Part shown: piece by piece, positions 1 through 7,851 of the stretch
Numbering within the stretch: position 1 is the stretch's first letter
Layout of the letters: the number at the start of each line of letters is the position of its first letter
From: Phycisphaeraceae bacterium
GTDB taxonomy: Bacteria; Planctomycetota; Phycisphaerae; Phycisphaerales; Phycisphaeraceae
NCBI GenBank assembly: GCA_020849625.1
Contig: JADLFV010000109.1
Coordinates: forward strand, 1 to 64,000
Direction: 5' to 3'
DNA: 64,000 bases
Position numbers and translations under genes: made by a program
Notes under the pieces: generated by a model
What the model saw: only the letters and a program-made list of their open reading frames with translations
Databases searched by the model: none
What the model was told of the DNA's origin: nothing

Positions 1-1
1 C

Positions 2-121
2 CGAAGGCGAAGCATTGCGCCAAAAGCCTACGGCTTCCGCACCTTCGACGCCGTACAAGTCGCGCTCTATCACCAACTTAGCTGTCTACCCGAACCGCAG
101 ATCACCCATAGATTCTGCTGA
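2..121 (+). CDS. C-terminal tail of a possible transposase (partial)
   Basis: An open frame runs in from the left edge and stops at 121 after 39 codons. It reads like the end of a planctomycete transposase: an aromatic YGFRTFDAVQVALYHQL stretch followed by a short tail ending in THRFC. I recall similar C-termini in DDE transposases of this phylum, but only 39 residues are visible and no catalytic residue is among them, so the family is not assigned. It sits 14 nt from the convergent end of pabB. The 19-bp repeats around pabB fit a mobile-element neighbourhood. Confidence 0.35.
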   Translation, partial: RRRSIAPKAYGFRTFDAVQVALYHQLSCLPEPQITHRFC

Positions 122-134
122 GGAGGCAATTTCT

Positions 135-1412
135 TTAGCCGCTTGCGGCTTCGCGGAACGGTTGCACCCTGCTTGAACTTGCGGCTTTCAAAGCTGTACG
201 CATCGCCTCGGCTTTCACCAGCGTCTCCTCGTATTCATCCCCGGGGTCGGAGTCAGCCACGATGCCGCCGCCGACGTGCAGGTCGAGCGTGCGGTTTTCG
301 ATCATCATGGTGCGGATGGCGATGTTGAGACATGCCTGCTGACCGCGCAGGAAACCGATGGCGCCGCAGTAGGGCCCGCGCTGCACCGGCTCCAGTTCGT
401 CGATGATCTGCATGGCCCGCACCTTGGGCGCCCCGGTGATCGAGCCGCCGGGCATGGTGGCCCGCAGCAGTTCCACCAGATCGCGCGGGCCGTGCAGCGT
501 GCCGCTGATGGTCGCCACGCCGTGATGCACGGTGGGGTGCGTTTCGATCGTGCGCGGCTCATCCACGCGGATCGAGCCATAGGCGCAGACTCTACCCAGG
601 TCATTGCGCAGCAGGTCCACGATCATGTGCAGTTCGGCTGCGTCCTTGGCGCTGTCGCGCAACTGCTCGGGCGGCACATTGGCGGGGCGCGTGCCCTTGA
701 TGGGGCGGGTCACCACGCGCCGCTGAGCATCAACTTCTAGAAAAAGCTCCGGCGAAATCGAGCAGATCGTGTGCCGCGGGTCGAACTCCAGGTGCGCGCC
801 ATACCAGGCGGGGCTGGTTTGGGCCAGTTGCGCGTAGAGTTGGCGAGGGTTTCCCTTGCAGGTGGCGGTGAATCGCTGTGACAGGTTGACCTGGAACACA
901 TCCCCGGCCGCGATGTAGTCGATCACTTGCTGGACCCGGCTTTCATAGTCCTGTTGTGACAGCAGCGCCGTCAGTGGACCGGCCTCGAACGGCTGCGATT
1001 CGACGGGCTTGTTCAACAACTGCGGCGGTCGCCCGTGATGCGACCACTGCCCCGTTGCTGCATCGTGCACCGACCAGCTCGTGCAACCGGCCAGCCAGAT
1101 CACCGGCCAACCACGATCGCGCGCCGCCCGGCTGGGCAGCTTTTCGATCCAATGCCCCAACTCATAACCCAGATAGCCGATCCATATCACCTGCGGATCG
1201 CGCAGCAGATCACGCAGCTCGGCAAACGGCTTGCCCTCACCGGGGGGTTGATCGAAGCGATAGAACCGATCGGGGGCCGCCACGTAGCTGTACCGGCTCC
1301 AACGCGGATGAAAACGACCCGAGTGCAGCATCATCAGCCGTCGATCGCCCGGCCAGCGGCGCAGCACCTCCAGCGGGGTCAGTGCGGCCCAGTCTCGTTC
1401 GGCGCGGGGCAT
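135..1412 (-). CDS. pabB: Aminodeoxychorismate/anthranilate synthase component I (PabB-like)
   Basis: This 425-residue protein belongs to the chorismate-utilising enzymes. The C-terminal half has the family signatures: KGTRP near residue 240, the DLLRNDLGRV block, MPGGSITGAPK and the GGGIVADSDPGDEYEETLVKA end. The N-terminal half is the more divergent TrpE/PabB domain. It would aminate chorismate to 4-amino-4-deoxychorismate for folate. TrpE is the alternative; I prefer PabB because of the shorter N-terminal domain and the absence of trp neighbours. No glutaminase partner is visible here. The last residues (REAASG) and the TAA stop are encoded by a 19-bp repeat that recurs just upstream of the gene. 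Confidence 0.85.
   Translation of the reverse strand: MPRAERDWAALTPLEVLRRWPGDRRLMMLHSGRFHPRWSRYSYVAAPDRFYRFDQPPGEGKPFAELRDLLRDPQVIWIGYLGYELGHWIEKLPSRAARDRGWPVIWLAGCTSWSVHDAATGQWSHHGRPPQLLNKPVESQPFEAGPLTALLSQQDYESRVQQVIDYIAAGDVFQVNLSQRFTATCKGNPRQLYAQLAQTSPAWYGAHLEFDPRHTICSISPELFLEVDAQRRVVTRPIKGTRPANVPPEQLRDSAKDAAELHMIVDLLRNDLGRVCAYGSIRVDEPRTIETHPTVHHGVATISGTLHGPRDLVELLRATMPGGSITGAPKVRAMQIIDELEPVQRGPYCGAIGFLRGQQACLNIAIRTMMIENRTLDLHVGGGIVADSDPGDEYEETLVKAEAMRTALKAASSSRVQPFREAASG
137..155. repeat. 19-bp direct repeat, copy 1 (pabB 3' end)
   Basis: AGCCGCTTGCGGCTTCGCG occurs here and again at 1457-1475. It contains the small hairpin CCGC-TT-GCGG. This copy overlaps the stop codon of pabB. Confidence 0.9.
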
Positions 1413-1910
1413 GGCAGCATGTTACCCGGATTCAATCGTGAACCGTCCAGTCATGCAGCCGCTTGCGGCTTCGCGAAGCGCCACGACCAAAGGAATATCA
1501 CGTACAACAACGTGTGGCTGGAAAGTGGTGTCAGCGCACTGGCAGGGCGGACCTGTCAGTGCGCGACTCCTCCATGACACCATCAAAATCACACCGGCCC
1601 GCCGGCAGCGGACGCACCGCGGCCCGGGCTGGGAAGTCGCTCAGCTTGCGTTGTGAAGTGGGAACGGCTCAAAAACATTTGTGAATTGCAAACCGGCCGC
1701 GAAGGGATGCACGTCAGAGTTAAGCAGTGGAAAGACAAATTAACTTCAGTATCAGAATATGATAAAGCCTTCTCCGTACCGCCCCGAAGCTTTCCATCCG
1801 GCTGCCATGACGTGCATCCCAAGGCGGCCGCAAGACTCAACCGAACCGTGCGGTACGTTCAATCATTGTAGTCTCTGAAGACGGCGCGTCCACCGTGGCG
1901 ACGATTTTTT
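1413..1910. other. Intergenic stretch without a supported gene
   Basis: I see no convincing coding frame between the starts of pabB and the end of the ABC ATPase gene. It holds the second 19-bp repeat and an imperfect inverted repeat at 1530-1566 (GTCAGCGCACTGGCAGG, 5-nt loop, CCTGTCAGTGCGCGA) that could be a hairpin. The stretch 1640-1870 is noticeably less GC-rich. An ABC-2 permease gene would be expected downstream of the ATPase and is not here. Confidence 0.6.
1457..1475. repeat. 19-bp direct repeat, copy 2 (pabB 5' side)
   Basis: Exact copy of the repeat at 137-155, in the same orientation and 1320 bp away. Here it is followed by GAAGCG, which lengthens the palindrome CGCTTCGCGAAGCG. 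Confidence 0.9.
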
Positions 1911-2852
1911 TCACGCCCCGTTTTCCAGACTGCGACCGGTCAGGTGCAAAAACACATCGTCCAGACTGGGCGGCCCCAGGCTGATACGCTGCACCCGCGG
2001 GCCCAACTGCTCGCTCAGTCTGCTGACCAGCGGGCCGGCTCCGTCGCTCTCGAAATGGATCATCCCCTCGCGCACGTGCATCGGCAGCTCACCCAACTGA
2101 CCGCGCAGCTCATCCAGCACCGCTTGTGTCATCTGCGGCGAGGTCTGGATGCTGATCACCTGCCCGCCCAGGCCGGCCTTGAGCGCAGCGGGTGTATCCA
2201 GAGCCACGCGCTTGCCGCCGTCGAGAATCGCCACCCGATCACAGCGGTCCGCCTCGTCCAGCAGATGCGTGGTCAGCAGCACGGTCAGGCCCGTCTGCTG
2301 CCGCAGGTCATCGAGCAGTTGCCAGAGATTGCGCCGCACCAGCGGGTCCAGCCCGGAGGTCGGCTCATCCAGCAGCAGCAGCTTCGGTTCGTGCAGCAGG
2401 GCCTTGGCCAGTTCGACGCGACGCTGCTGGCCGCCGCTGAGTTTGCCGGTGCGTTTTTCGAGGATGGAAGTCAGGTCGAAGCGTTGCACCGCGGCGTCGA
2501 TGGCCGACCGTAGCTTCGAGCCGGTCAATCCGTAAAGTCGGCCGTGGTGCGTCAGGTTCTCCCGCCCGGTCAGTTCGCCATCGAGGCTCGCATGCTGGAA
2601 CACCACGCCCAACAGCCGGCGGACCTGGGCCTGTTGACTGACCAGATCGCAGTCAAAGATGCTGATCTTGCCCCGCTGCATCGGGAGCAATGTGGCCAGC
2701 AGGCGGAACAGCGTGGTCTTGCCGCTACCGTTAGGCCCGAGCAGGGCGAAGCTTTCGCCCGGGGTGACCTGGAAGCTCACCGCATCGAGCGCGGCTTTTT
2801 CGCTGCGCGGATAGCGGAACGTCAGATCATCAATCGCGATCGCTGCCGTCAT
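1911..2852 (-). CDS. ABC transporter ATP-binding protein (DrrA/CcmA type)
   Basis: The 313-residue ATPase starts at the ATG at 2852; the frame is open further upstream but that part is a shadow of ctaB. Walker A GPNGSGKTT lies at residues 39-47, the signature LSGGQQRR and Walker B LLLLDEPTSGLD follow, and the H-loop is in LLTTHLLDEADRCD. The C-terminal 80 residues are the accessory domain usual in ABC-2 export ATPases. Its ATG overlaps the ctaB stop (ATGA), so it is probably translationally coupled to ctaB. In related genomes such an ATPase is normally followed by an ABC-2 permease; none follows here. Function in cytochrome oxidase or heme handling is inferred from position only. Confidence 0.85.
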   Translation of the reverse strand: MTAAIAIDDLTFRYPRSEKAALDAVSFQVTPGESFALLGPNGSGKTTLFRLLATLLPMQRGKISIFDCDLVSQQAQVRRLLGVVFQHASLDGELTGRENLTHHGRLYGLTGSKLRSAIDAAVQRFDLTSILEKRTGKLSGGQQRRVELAKALLHEPKLLLLDEPTSGLDPLVRRNLWQLLDDLRQQTGLTVLLTTHLLDEADRCDRVAILDGGKRVALDTPAALKAGLGGQVISIQTSPQMTQAVLDELRGQLGELPMHVREGMIHFESDGAGPLVSRLSEQLGPRVQRISLGPPSLDDVFLHLTGRSLENGA

Positions 2853-3763
2853 GGTCGATCCAGCAACAGGGCGGCGAAGACCACCGGCAGGTAGATCAGG
2901 GAAGTCAGGAACAACCGCCTTGCTCGCAGGCGCGAGGGCTGAAACACCAGCGCCACCGCCGCCGCGGCAAACAGCAGTCCGCACGCCAGCGTGATGCCGT
3001 AGGACGTCCACCCGCTGACGCCCATCGCCGTGGGCAGCACGCCCAGCGGAATCAGCAGCATGGTGGTCATCAGGATCTGTCGAAACGTTCGTTGTCCGCT
3101 GGGATCGATCACCGGCAGCATCACCAGGCCGGCACGGGCATACTCCTCGCGGTACAGCCAGGCGATGGCTTGGAAATGCGGCAGTTGCCAGACGTACATG
3201 ATCGCCAGCAGCATCAGGGCCGGTTCTCCCACCGCGCCCGCCGCCGCCGCGTAGCCGATCACCGGCGGCATCGCACCCGGCAGCGCCCCGATCTCCAACG
3301 CCAGCGTGCTCTTGCGCTTCATCGGCGTGTAGAGCAACGCATAGACCAGCACCGTCGCGGCGCACAGCGCACTGGAAAGCGGGTTGCAGCTAATCGCCAG
3401 CAACGCCACGCCCACGATCGACAGCAGCACACCCAGCAGCAATCCGTTGCGTGCCGCCACGCGCCCGGCGGGGATGGGTCGATTGGCGGTGCGCTTCATC
3501 AGGGCATCGGTCCGCCACTCGATCACCTGGTTGAGCGCCGCCGCTCCCGAGCAGGCAAGACCAACGCCGCCGATCATCGCCGCGAACCGGGGCCAGTCCC
3601 AGACCTCGCTTGACCCGAAGGCATAGCCGATGGCCGCGGTGATGACCACCATCAGCGTGATGCGCGGCTTGGTCAACTCCACGTAGTCCGGCCAGGAGGA
3701 TGCCGCGGCCCGGTCATCGCCGAGAAAGATGGTGGCTGGTTCGTTGCCTGCTGCTTGGGTCAT
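2849..3763 (-). CDS. ctaB: Protoheme IX farnesyltransferase (heme O synthase)
   Basis: A 304-residue UbiA-family membrane prenyltransferase. After a soluble start it carries the YVELTKPRITLMVV entry helix, the prenyl-diphosphate/Mg2+ site in the N-Q-V-I-E-W-R-T-D-A-L-M-K-R-T loop with NRPIPAGR behind it, and the second polar loop YTPMKRKS. It farnesylates heme b to heme o in the membrane. I start it at the ATG at 3763, which overlaps the ctaA stop as ATGA; an upstream in-frame ATG would lie deep in ctaA and lacks family similarity. The order ctaA-ctaB-ATPase with two 4-nt overlaps indicates one transcript. Confidence 0.9.
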   Translation of the reverse strand: MTQAAGNEPATIFLGDDRAAASSWPDYVELTKPRITLMVVITAAIGYAFGSSEVWDWPRFAAMIGGVGLACSGAAALNQVIEWRTDALMKRTANRPIPAGRVAARNGLLLGVLLSIVGVALLAISCNPLSSALCAATVLVYALLYTPMKRKSTLALEIGALPGAMPPVIGYAAAAGAVGEPALMLLAIMYVWQLPHFQAIAWLYREEYARAGLVMLPVIDPSGQRTFRQILMTTMLLIPLGVLPTAMGVSGWTSYGITLACGLLFAAAAVALVFQPSRLRARRLFLTSLIYLPVVFAALLLDRP

Positions 3764-4860
3764 GGGGCAGTCGCGTTCCGGAGGTTTGGATTCCGGGGGT
3801 TTCCGGGGGCGAATTGTAGCCCAACCGCGATGGCTACGGCCACCGCCAGGATCAACGCCCCCACCGCCTGGTGCCCCGTGGCGATCTCCCACCGCTTGAC
3901 CGACCAGATCACGCTCAGCCCCAGCAGCACCTGCAGCAGCAGCAGGGCGACCAGCCCCAGCAGCAAACTGCCTTGCGGCAGTGACTTACCTTCTTGACGC
4001 CACCCGGAAAGCCGGTAACCCAGCACAACCACCAGCACCGGGATCAGCAGCATCCCGATCACCCGATGCACCCATTGCAGCCACACCATGCCCACGGACG
4101 ATGGCGTGGCGGGTCGGGTCGGCGCGTTCTCCAGCAGGTTCGGCGTGTGGTCGGCTTCCACCGCCTCCATGGGTAAGGCCGGCTCTTCGATGTAAACGCG
4201 AAAACGCTCGCCGAGATACTCGTGAAAGAGTTGATCGACCTTCTCCTGCGAGGTCGGCGGCAGGAGTTTGCCGAACACCAGCGGGGCATCGGGAATCGCC
4301 GAAGCCGCCTGCGTGTGCCGGAGTGTCGCACCTAAACCAAGTTGCACCAGCACCACGGCCACCAGCACCCATGCGGTCACGATGCCGCGCCCACCGGGAT
4401 TGACCTTCCGGGGGCGCACCAGTGTGGACAGCACCACGGTCAGTCCCAGCACAATCTGGCCGTGGATCCCGTGCACGATGGCCAGCGGAATGGACTTGTT
4501 GGTCACGCGGATGCCGCCCAGCACGCCCTGGACGATGTAGAGCACCAGGATCAATCCCGCCAACAGCGTCAGGCGATGCTTCCAGCCGAAGCGCCTGCCC
4601 ACCGCGATCAGGGCGGCGATGGCGATCAAACCGCTGACCGCGCCGGTGATGCGATGGTTATGCTCCAGGGCCACGCCGGCATCGGCCCACAGGCGAAGCG
4701 GAATGATCAGCCACTTGCCGAAACTGGTGGGCCAGTCCGGCACCGCCAGGCCCGCGCCGCGGCTGGTGACCAGACCGCCGGTGGTGATGAGAATGAAGGT
4801 GACCACCGCCAGCAGGCTGGTGATACAGCGGACGGCCCGAGAGTTGTTCCTGTCGGTCAT
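3760..4860 (-). CDS. ctaA: Heme A synthase (COX15/CtaA family)
   Basis: This 366-residue polytopic protein oxidises heme o to heme a. The heme-ligand histidines of the family are visible: EHNHRITG after the second helix, the VHGIHGQ pair, TLRHTQ, WVHRVIG and GHQAVGA in the C-terminal bundle. TTGGLVTSRGAGLAVPDWPTS near residue 27 is the usual first periplasmic motif. It lacks the cysteine pair of the Bacillus-type first loop. A long polar loop of about 70 residues (roughly 190-260) separates the two four-helix halves. It is first in the ctaA-ctaB-ABC ATPase operon and feeds heme a to an aa3-type oxidase not present in the window. Confidence 0.9.
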   Translation of the reverse strand: MTDRNNSRAVRCITSLLAVVTFILITTGGLVTSRGAGLAVPDWPTSFGKWLIIPLRLWADAGVALEHNHRITGAVSGLIAIAALIAVGRRFGWKHRLTLLAGLILVLYIVQGVLGGIRVTNKSIPLAIVHGIHGQIVLGLTVVLSTLVRPRKVNPGGRGIVTAWVLVAVVLVQLGLGATLRHTQAASAIPDAPLVFGKLLPPTSQEKVDQLFHEYLGERFRVYIEEPALPMEAVEADHTPNLLENAPTRPATPSSVGMVWLQWVHRVIGMLLIPVLVVVLGYRLSGWRQEGKSLPQGSLLLGLVALLLLQVLLGLSVIWSVKRWEIATGHQAVGALILAVAVAIAVGLQFAPGNPRNPNLRNATAP

Positions 4861-5239
4861 GGATCAGCCCATTGTGTTGCGAGCAAGCATGGTTGTAAAG
4901 CGAACAGCAATTCGGGCAGTGGCAGGTAAGACGAGTTGCTGCTAATGATTTGCGGCCGACATGAGGTGATGGCTATGTGTTCGCGGAGCAGCAATATGGA
5001 AAGGATGTGTTTGCAGTTGCGTTTGCCGTTTCGATTACACCGTGTCTGTCAGATTGTCGCCCCACAGCAGAGAAACGAAATTTTACTGCAAATGAGAAAA
5101 TGCTCAATCTTGATACTGGAAGTCTTGATTCTGTAAAAAATGTCGTAATAATTAAAAATATAAGGAGGACGCTCCAAGTCGAAACTGGCTGGTCACGTTA
5201 ACTCACAATCAGGGTCGTGGGAGTAGAAGGGTGTAAGAG
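4861..5239. other. AT-rich intergenic region upstream of a PEP-CTERM gene
   Basis: No supported gene. Composition drops from strongly GC-rich to AT-rich between about 4940 and 5170. It lies between the divergent starts of ctaA and the PEP-CTERM gene and should hold both promoters. AAGGAGG at 5163 does not precede a sensible start. Confidence 0.5.
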
Positions 5240-5986
5240 ATGAAAACTTGCACGTGGAGCGCTTCCATTCTGGTGGCAGCGGTGGTGTTGTTTGCTGCGC
5301 CCGGAATTTCGCGAGCGTCATTGATAGGTCCGCCGCAGTCGCCAACCATTACCATATCGATCGAGGGCGTGTCGTCACAGTTCCAATCAACACCAGCCCT
5401 GAACCAATTCGCCAATCGGGGCGGCAATCGGCGGGAGCTGACTACACCGATCGCTTTTCAAGGTGTATTGGAGAACCAAGCTGACGTGGTCATCGAGCAG
5501 TTGGAGTTTGACCCCGATCCGTTTGTCGTGAACAACATCCTGATCACCAACCTCACCGGTTCAACGCAGGTTTACACGGTGGGCATCGCGCTGCCGACAG
5601 CATTCGCCGCGCCCAATCTGATCAGCGGCAACATCACCAGCAGCGTGATCGACAGCGGAGGAGTCCCCGGCGCCACGTTGGCATCCGTAGCCGGTTTCTC
5701 GATTTACTCAGCCCAGATCGACTTTGCCACGGTGGCTACTTTGCAGGATCACCCGTTCACTCTCATCGCTGCCTCGGGTGGATCCAATTCGTCACCCGCG
5801 TCCTTCGGACCTAATGTTAATGCCATTGCCGTCACCAGCAATATTGGCATTCAACTGCGCTTCAGCATCACGGCAGGTGATACCGCGTCAATCCTCAGCC
5901 GGTTTGACGTGGTGGACATTCCCGAGCCGGCCAGCATGATGCTGTTGGGACTCGGGGCGCTGGCGCTGGTCCGTCGCCGTCATTGA
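5240..5986 (+). CDS. PEP-CTERM sorted surface protein of unknown function
   Basis: The 248-residue product has a Sec signal peptide (KTCTWSASILVAAVVLFAAPG, cleavage near ASRAS) and ends with DIPEPASMMLLGLGALALVRRRH. That is the PEP motif, hydrophobic helix and basic tail processed by an exosortase (none in this window). The middle is beta-rich, with repeated V-x-I strands, and I cannot assign a fold. It is monocistronic: AT-rich DNA precedes it and a strong terminator follows. There is no dockerin-like repeat, unlike two of the three PEP-CTERM proteins at 19-23 kb. Confidence 0.85.
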   Translation: MKTCTWSASILVAAVVLFAAPGISRASLIGPPQSPTITISIEGVSSQFQSTPALNQFANRGGNRRELTTPIAFQGVLENQADVVIEQLEFDPDPFVVNNILITNLTGSTQVYTVGIALPTAFAAPNLISGNITSSVIDSGGVPGATLASVAGFSIYSAQIDFATVATLQDHPFTLIAASGGSNSSPASFGPNVNAIAVTSNIGIQLRFSITAGDTASILSRFDVVDIPEPASMMLLGLGALALVRRRH

Positions 5987-6025
5987 GCAGAGCAAACGCT
6001 CCGTCATCACCTTCACAGGCAATAG

Positions 6026-6055
6026 TCGGCGAGTTGCGTCTCGCCGGCTTTTTCA
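6026..6055 (+). terminator. Rho-independent terminator after the PEP-CTERM gene
   Basis: Stem CGGCGAG (6027-6033), loop TTGCGT, stem CTCGCCG (6040-6046), then GCTTTTTC. Nearly the same hairpin, GGCGAG-N6-CTCGCC, recurs at 60259-60280. Confidence 0.8.
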
Positions 6056-6079
6056 TTGCGCTTCGAATCAGCAATCGCC

Positions 6080-6523
6080 TCAGCGCTGCCGGTACGCCGG
6101 CACGACGCCTTTTCTGATCATGATGTTGCCGTACTGGCGGGTTTCGCCGGTCATCACCACCACAAACGCGACGCGGGCCTGCTCGTAGAAATCAAAACGC
6201 TCCACGCGCGTGATCGGCGGCGCCTGCGGTTCGTACCGGTCCAACACGTTGCGATAGGCCGCCTCCACCGCCGGGTCGAGCCGGTCGCCCTGCACCGGCG
6301 CCATCATCACCAGCGGGGCTTCGACATACGTGTCCACCGGATACAGCGGCAGAATCGCCTCCAGCACTTGCGTGATGTTTAACCCGTCCGCCCGGATCAC
6401 CGGCACACCCAGGCTGTGGCCGGGAAAGTGGGCGTCGGCCAGCACCAGCACGTCGCCGTGCCCCATGCGATACATCGCGGCCAGCAGTTCCGGCGAAAGC
6501 AACGGTGAAATGCCCTTGAGCAT
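6080..6523 (-). CDS. fucU: RbsD/FucU family sugar mutarotase (FucU-like)
   Basis: The 147-residue protein interconverts sugar anomers, L-fucose in the FucU branch. Starting at the ATG at 6523 gives MLKGISPLL, the canonical beginning, and puts the catalytic histidine of MGHGD at residue 22, its position in RbsD/FucU. GAGGCACC lies in Shine-Dalgarno position. The VLADAHFP segment and the terminal Y-G-N-I-M-I-R-K-G are also typical. Ribose pyranase is the alternative; residue choice fits FucU better. Fucose handling would suit a sulfated-polysaccharide degrader, but no fucose operon is nearby. Confidence 0.85.
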   Translation of the reverse strand: MLKGISPLLSPELLAAMYRMGHGDVLVLADAHFPGHSLGVPVIRADGLNITQVLEAILPLYPVDTYVEAPLVMMAPVQGDRLDPAVEAAYRNVLDRYEPQAPPITRVERFDFYEQARVAFVVVMTGETRQYGNIMIRKGVVPAYRQR

Positions 6524-6580
6524 GACGGTGCCTCGAAACGCTTGTTGTTGCGAGTATATCACGCGCGATCATCCAGATGG

Positions 6581-6599
6581 CCCGGCCATCCTGGCCGGG
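6581..6599. repeat. REP-like hairpin CCCGGCCA-TCC-TGGCCGGG
   Basis: Perfect 8-bp stem with a 3-nt loop between the ends of two minus-strand genes. The same CCCGGCCA/TGGCCGGG core forms both arms of the element at 15968-16039. Confidence 0.75.
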
Positions 6600-6608
6600 T
6601 TCCACCCA

Positions 6609-7754
6609 TCACGGCAGGGCGTCGGCGAAACGGTCGATCTGCTCCAGCGTGTTGTAGAAGTGCGGACTGATGCGCAATCGACCGGCCCGCAGAGCGATCT
6701 CGATCCGCTCCTGCTGCAGCTTCATCAATATGCGCTGCGGATCGATGGTGTCATCGGGCGGGGTGAAACTGAGGATGCCGCTGCGCTCGTGCTCGTGCCG
6801 GCGCGGGGAGAAGATGCGGTAGCCTTTGTCCAGCAGCCGCCGCTCGGCATGCGCGGTCAGCACCTCGATGCGGTGCCAGATCGGCTCCAGGCCCACCTCA
6901 AGCAGAAGCTCCAGGCTGGCGCCCAGGGCCAGAATGCCCGGGATGTTGTAACTGCCCGGCTCGAACCGCCGCGCGTCCGGCAGCAGGGCGAAGCGATAGT
7001 GGTCGTAGTCCAGCGCCTCCTCCATGCACATCCAGCCCACCACGTTCGGCTCCAGGCGATGGGCCAGGTCAGCCCGGCAATAAAAAATCCCGCAGCCCTC
7101 CGGACCCAGCATCCACTTGTGCCCGTCGGCCGCCAGAAAATCAATGCCTTCACTTTGCACGTCGATCGGCATGGCGCCCACGCTCTGGATGGCATCGACG
7201 CACAGCAATCCACCCGCCTGGTGCAGCAGGTCGGCGATGGGACGCAGGGCGATGCGGAAGCCGCTGGCGTACTGCACGTGCGACAAGGCCACCACCCGCG
7301 TGTGATCGGTGATAGCCTCCAGCACGTCCTCGACGTCGATTCTGCCGTCCGGCAGTTGCGGGACTTCGTACAGCTCCACGCCGCGGGTGCGGGCCAGGTT
7401 TTCCCACGGGTATCGATTGGCGGGGTATTCGACGTTGCTGATGACCACGCGGTCGCCGGGCCCGAGCTTGAGGCCGTTGGCCACCTGAGCCAGGCCGCTG
7501 GTGGTGTTGGCTACGAAAGCGATCTCATGCTCGCCGGCGGCGTTGATCAACCGTGCGGCCAGTTGCTTGACCTGGCGGGCCTGCTGATACCAGTTGCTCT
7601 TGATGTAAGCCTGTGTGGCAGCCTGCTCGGCGTAACGATAGATCGCCTCGGCGGCCGGGGCGCTCAGCGGCGCCACTGCGGCATGGTTGAGAAAAACCAT
7701 GCGCCCCATGATCGGGAAAGAGGCGGCATAGTCGGCCGGGCCGGAGGGAATCAT
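6609..7754 (-). CDS. Class V aminotransferase / cysteine desulfurase-like PLP enzyme
   Basis: A 381-residue fold-type I PLP enzyme. From the ATG at 7754 the motifs are LNHAAVAPLS near residue 22, the cofactor-phosphate region VANTTSGLAQVANGL, SHVQYASGFR, the D-A-I-Q-S-V-G aspartate and the Schiff-base lysine K213 in DGHKWMLGPEG. The set fits the isopenicillin-N-epimerase/cysteine-desulfurase-like group. There is no mobile-loop cysteine of an authentic IscS/NifS in a recognisable context, so a desulfurase role is not assured. A TACGAT box 6 nt before the ATG suggests a leaderless message. It stands alone between fucU and the FHA gene. Confidence 0.8.
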   Translation of the reverse strand: MIPSGPADYAASFPIMGRMVFLNHAAVAPLSAPAAEAIYRYAEQAATQAYIKSNWYQQARQVKQLAARLINAAGEHEIAFVANTTSGLAQVANGLKLGPGDRVVISNVEYPANRYPWENLARTRGVELYEVPQLPDGRIDVEDVLEAITDHTRVVALSHVQYASGFRIALRPIADLLHQAGGLLCVDAIQSVGAMPIDVQSEGIDFLAADGHKWMLGPEGCGIFYCRADLAHRLEPNVVGWMCMEEALDYDHYRFALLPDARRFEPGSYNIPGILALGASLELLLEVGLEPIWHRIEVLTAHAERRLLDKGYRIFSPRRHEHERSGILSFTPPDDTIDPQRILMKLQQERIEIALRAGRLRISPHFYNTLEQIDRFADALP

Positions 7755-7824
7755 ACATCGATCGTAACACAAACAGCGAAGTTCCAGCCACGAGGGAGCA
7801 AGGTGCCCCAACTCGGGTCCATCA

Positions 7825-7851
7825 TGGCTAGTGGCTGATGGCTAGTGGCTT
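7825..7851. repeat. Heptad repeat (TGGCTAG/TGGCTGA type)
   Basis: Four 7-nt units starting TGGCT in tandem. The TAG stop and last two sense codons of the FHA gene lie inside it. Single-arm member of the heptad element class. Confidence 0.75.

Noticed and set aside
2853-3365. 170-residue N-terminal extension of the ABC ATPase
   Set aside because: It is the antisense-free shadow of ctaB in another frame; the family start MTAAIAIDDLTF coincides with an ATGA overlap.
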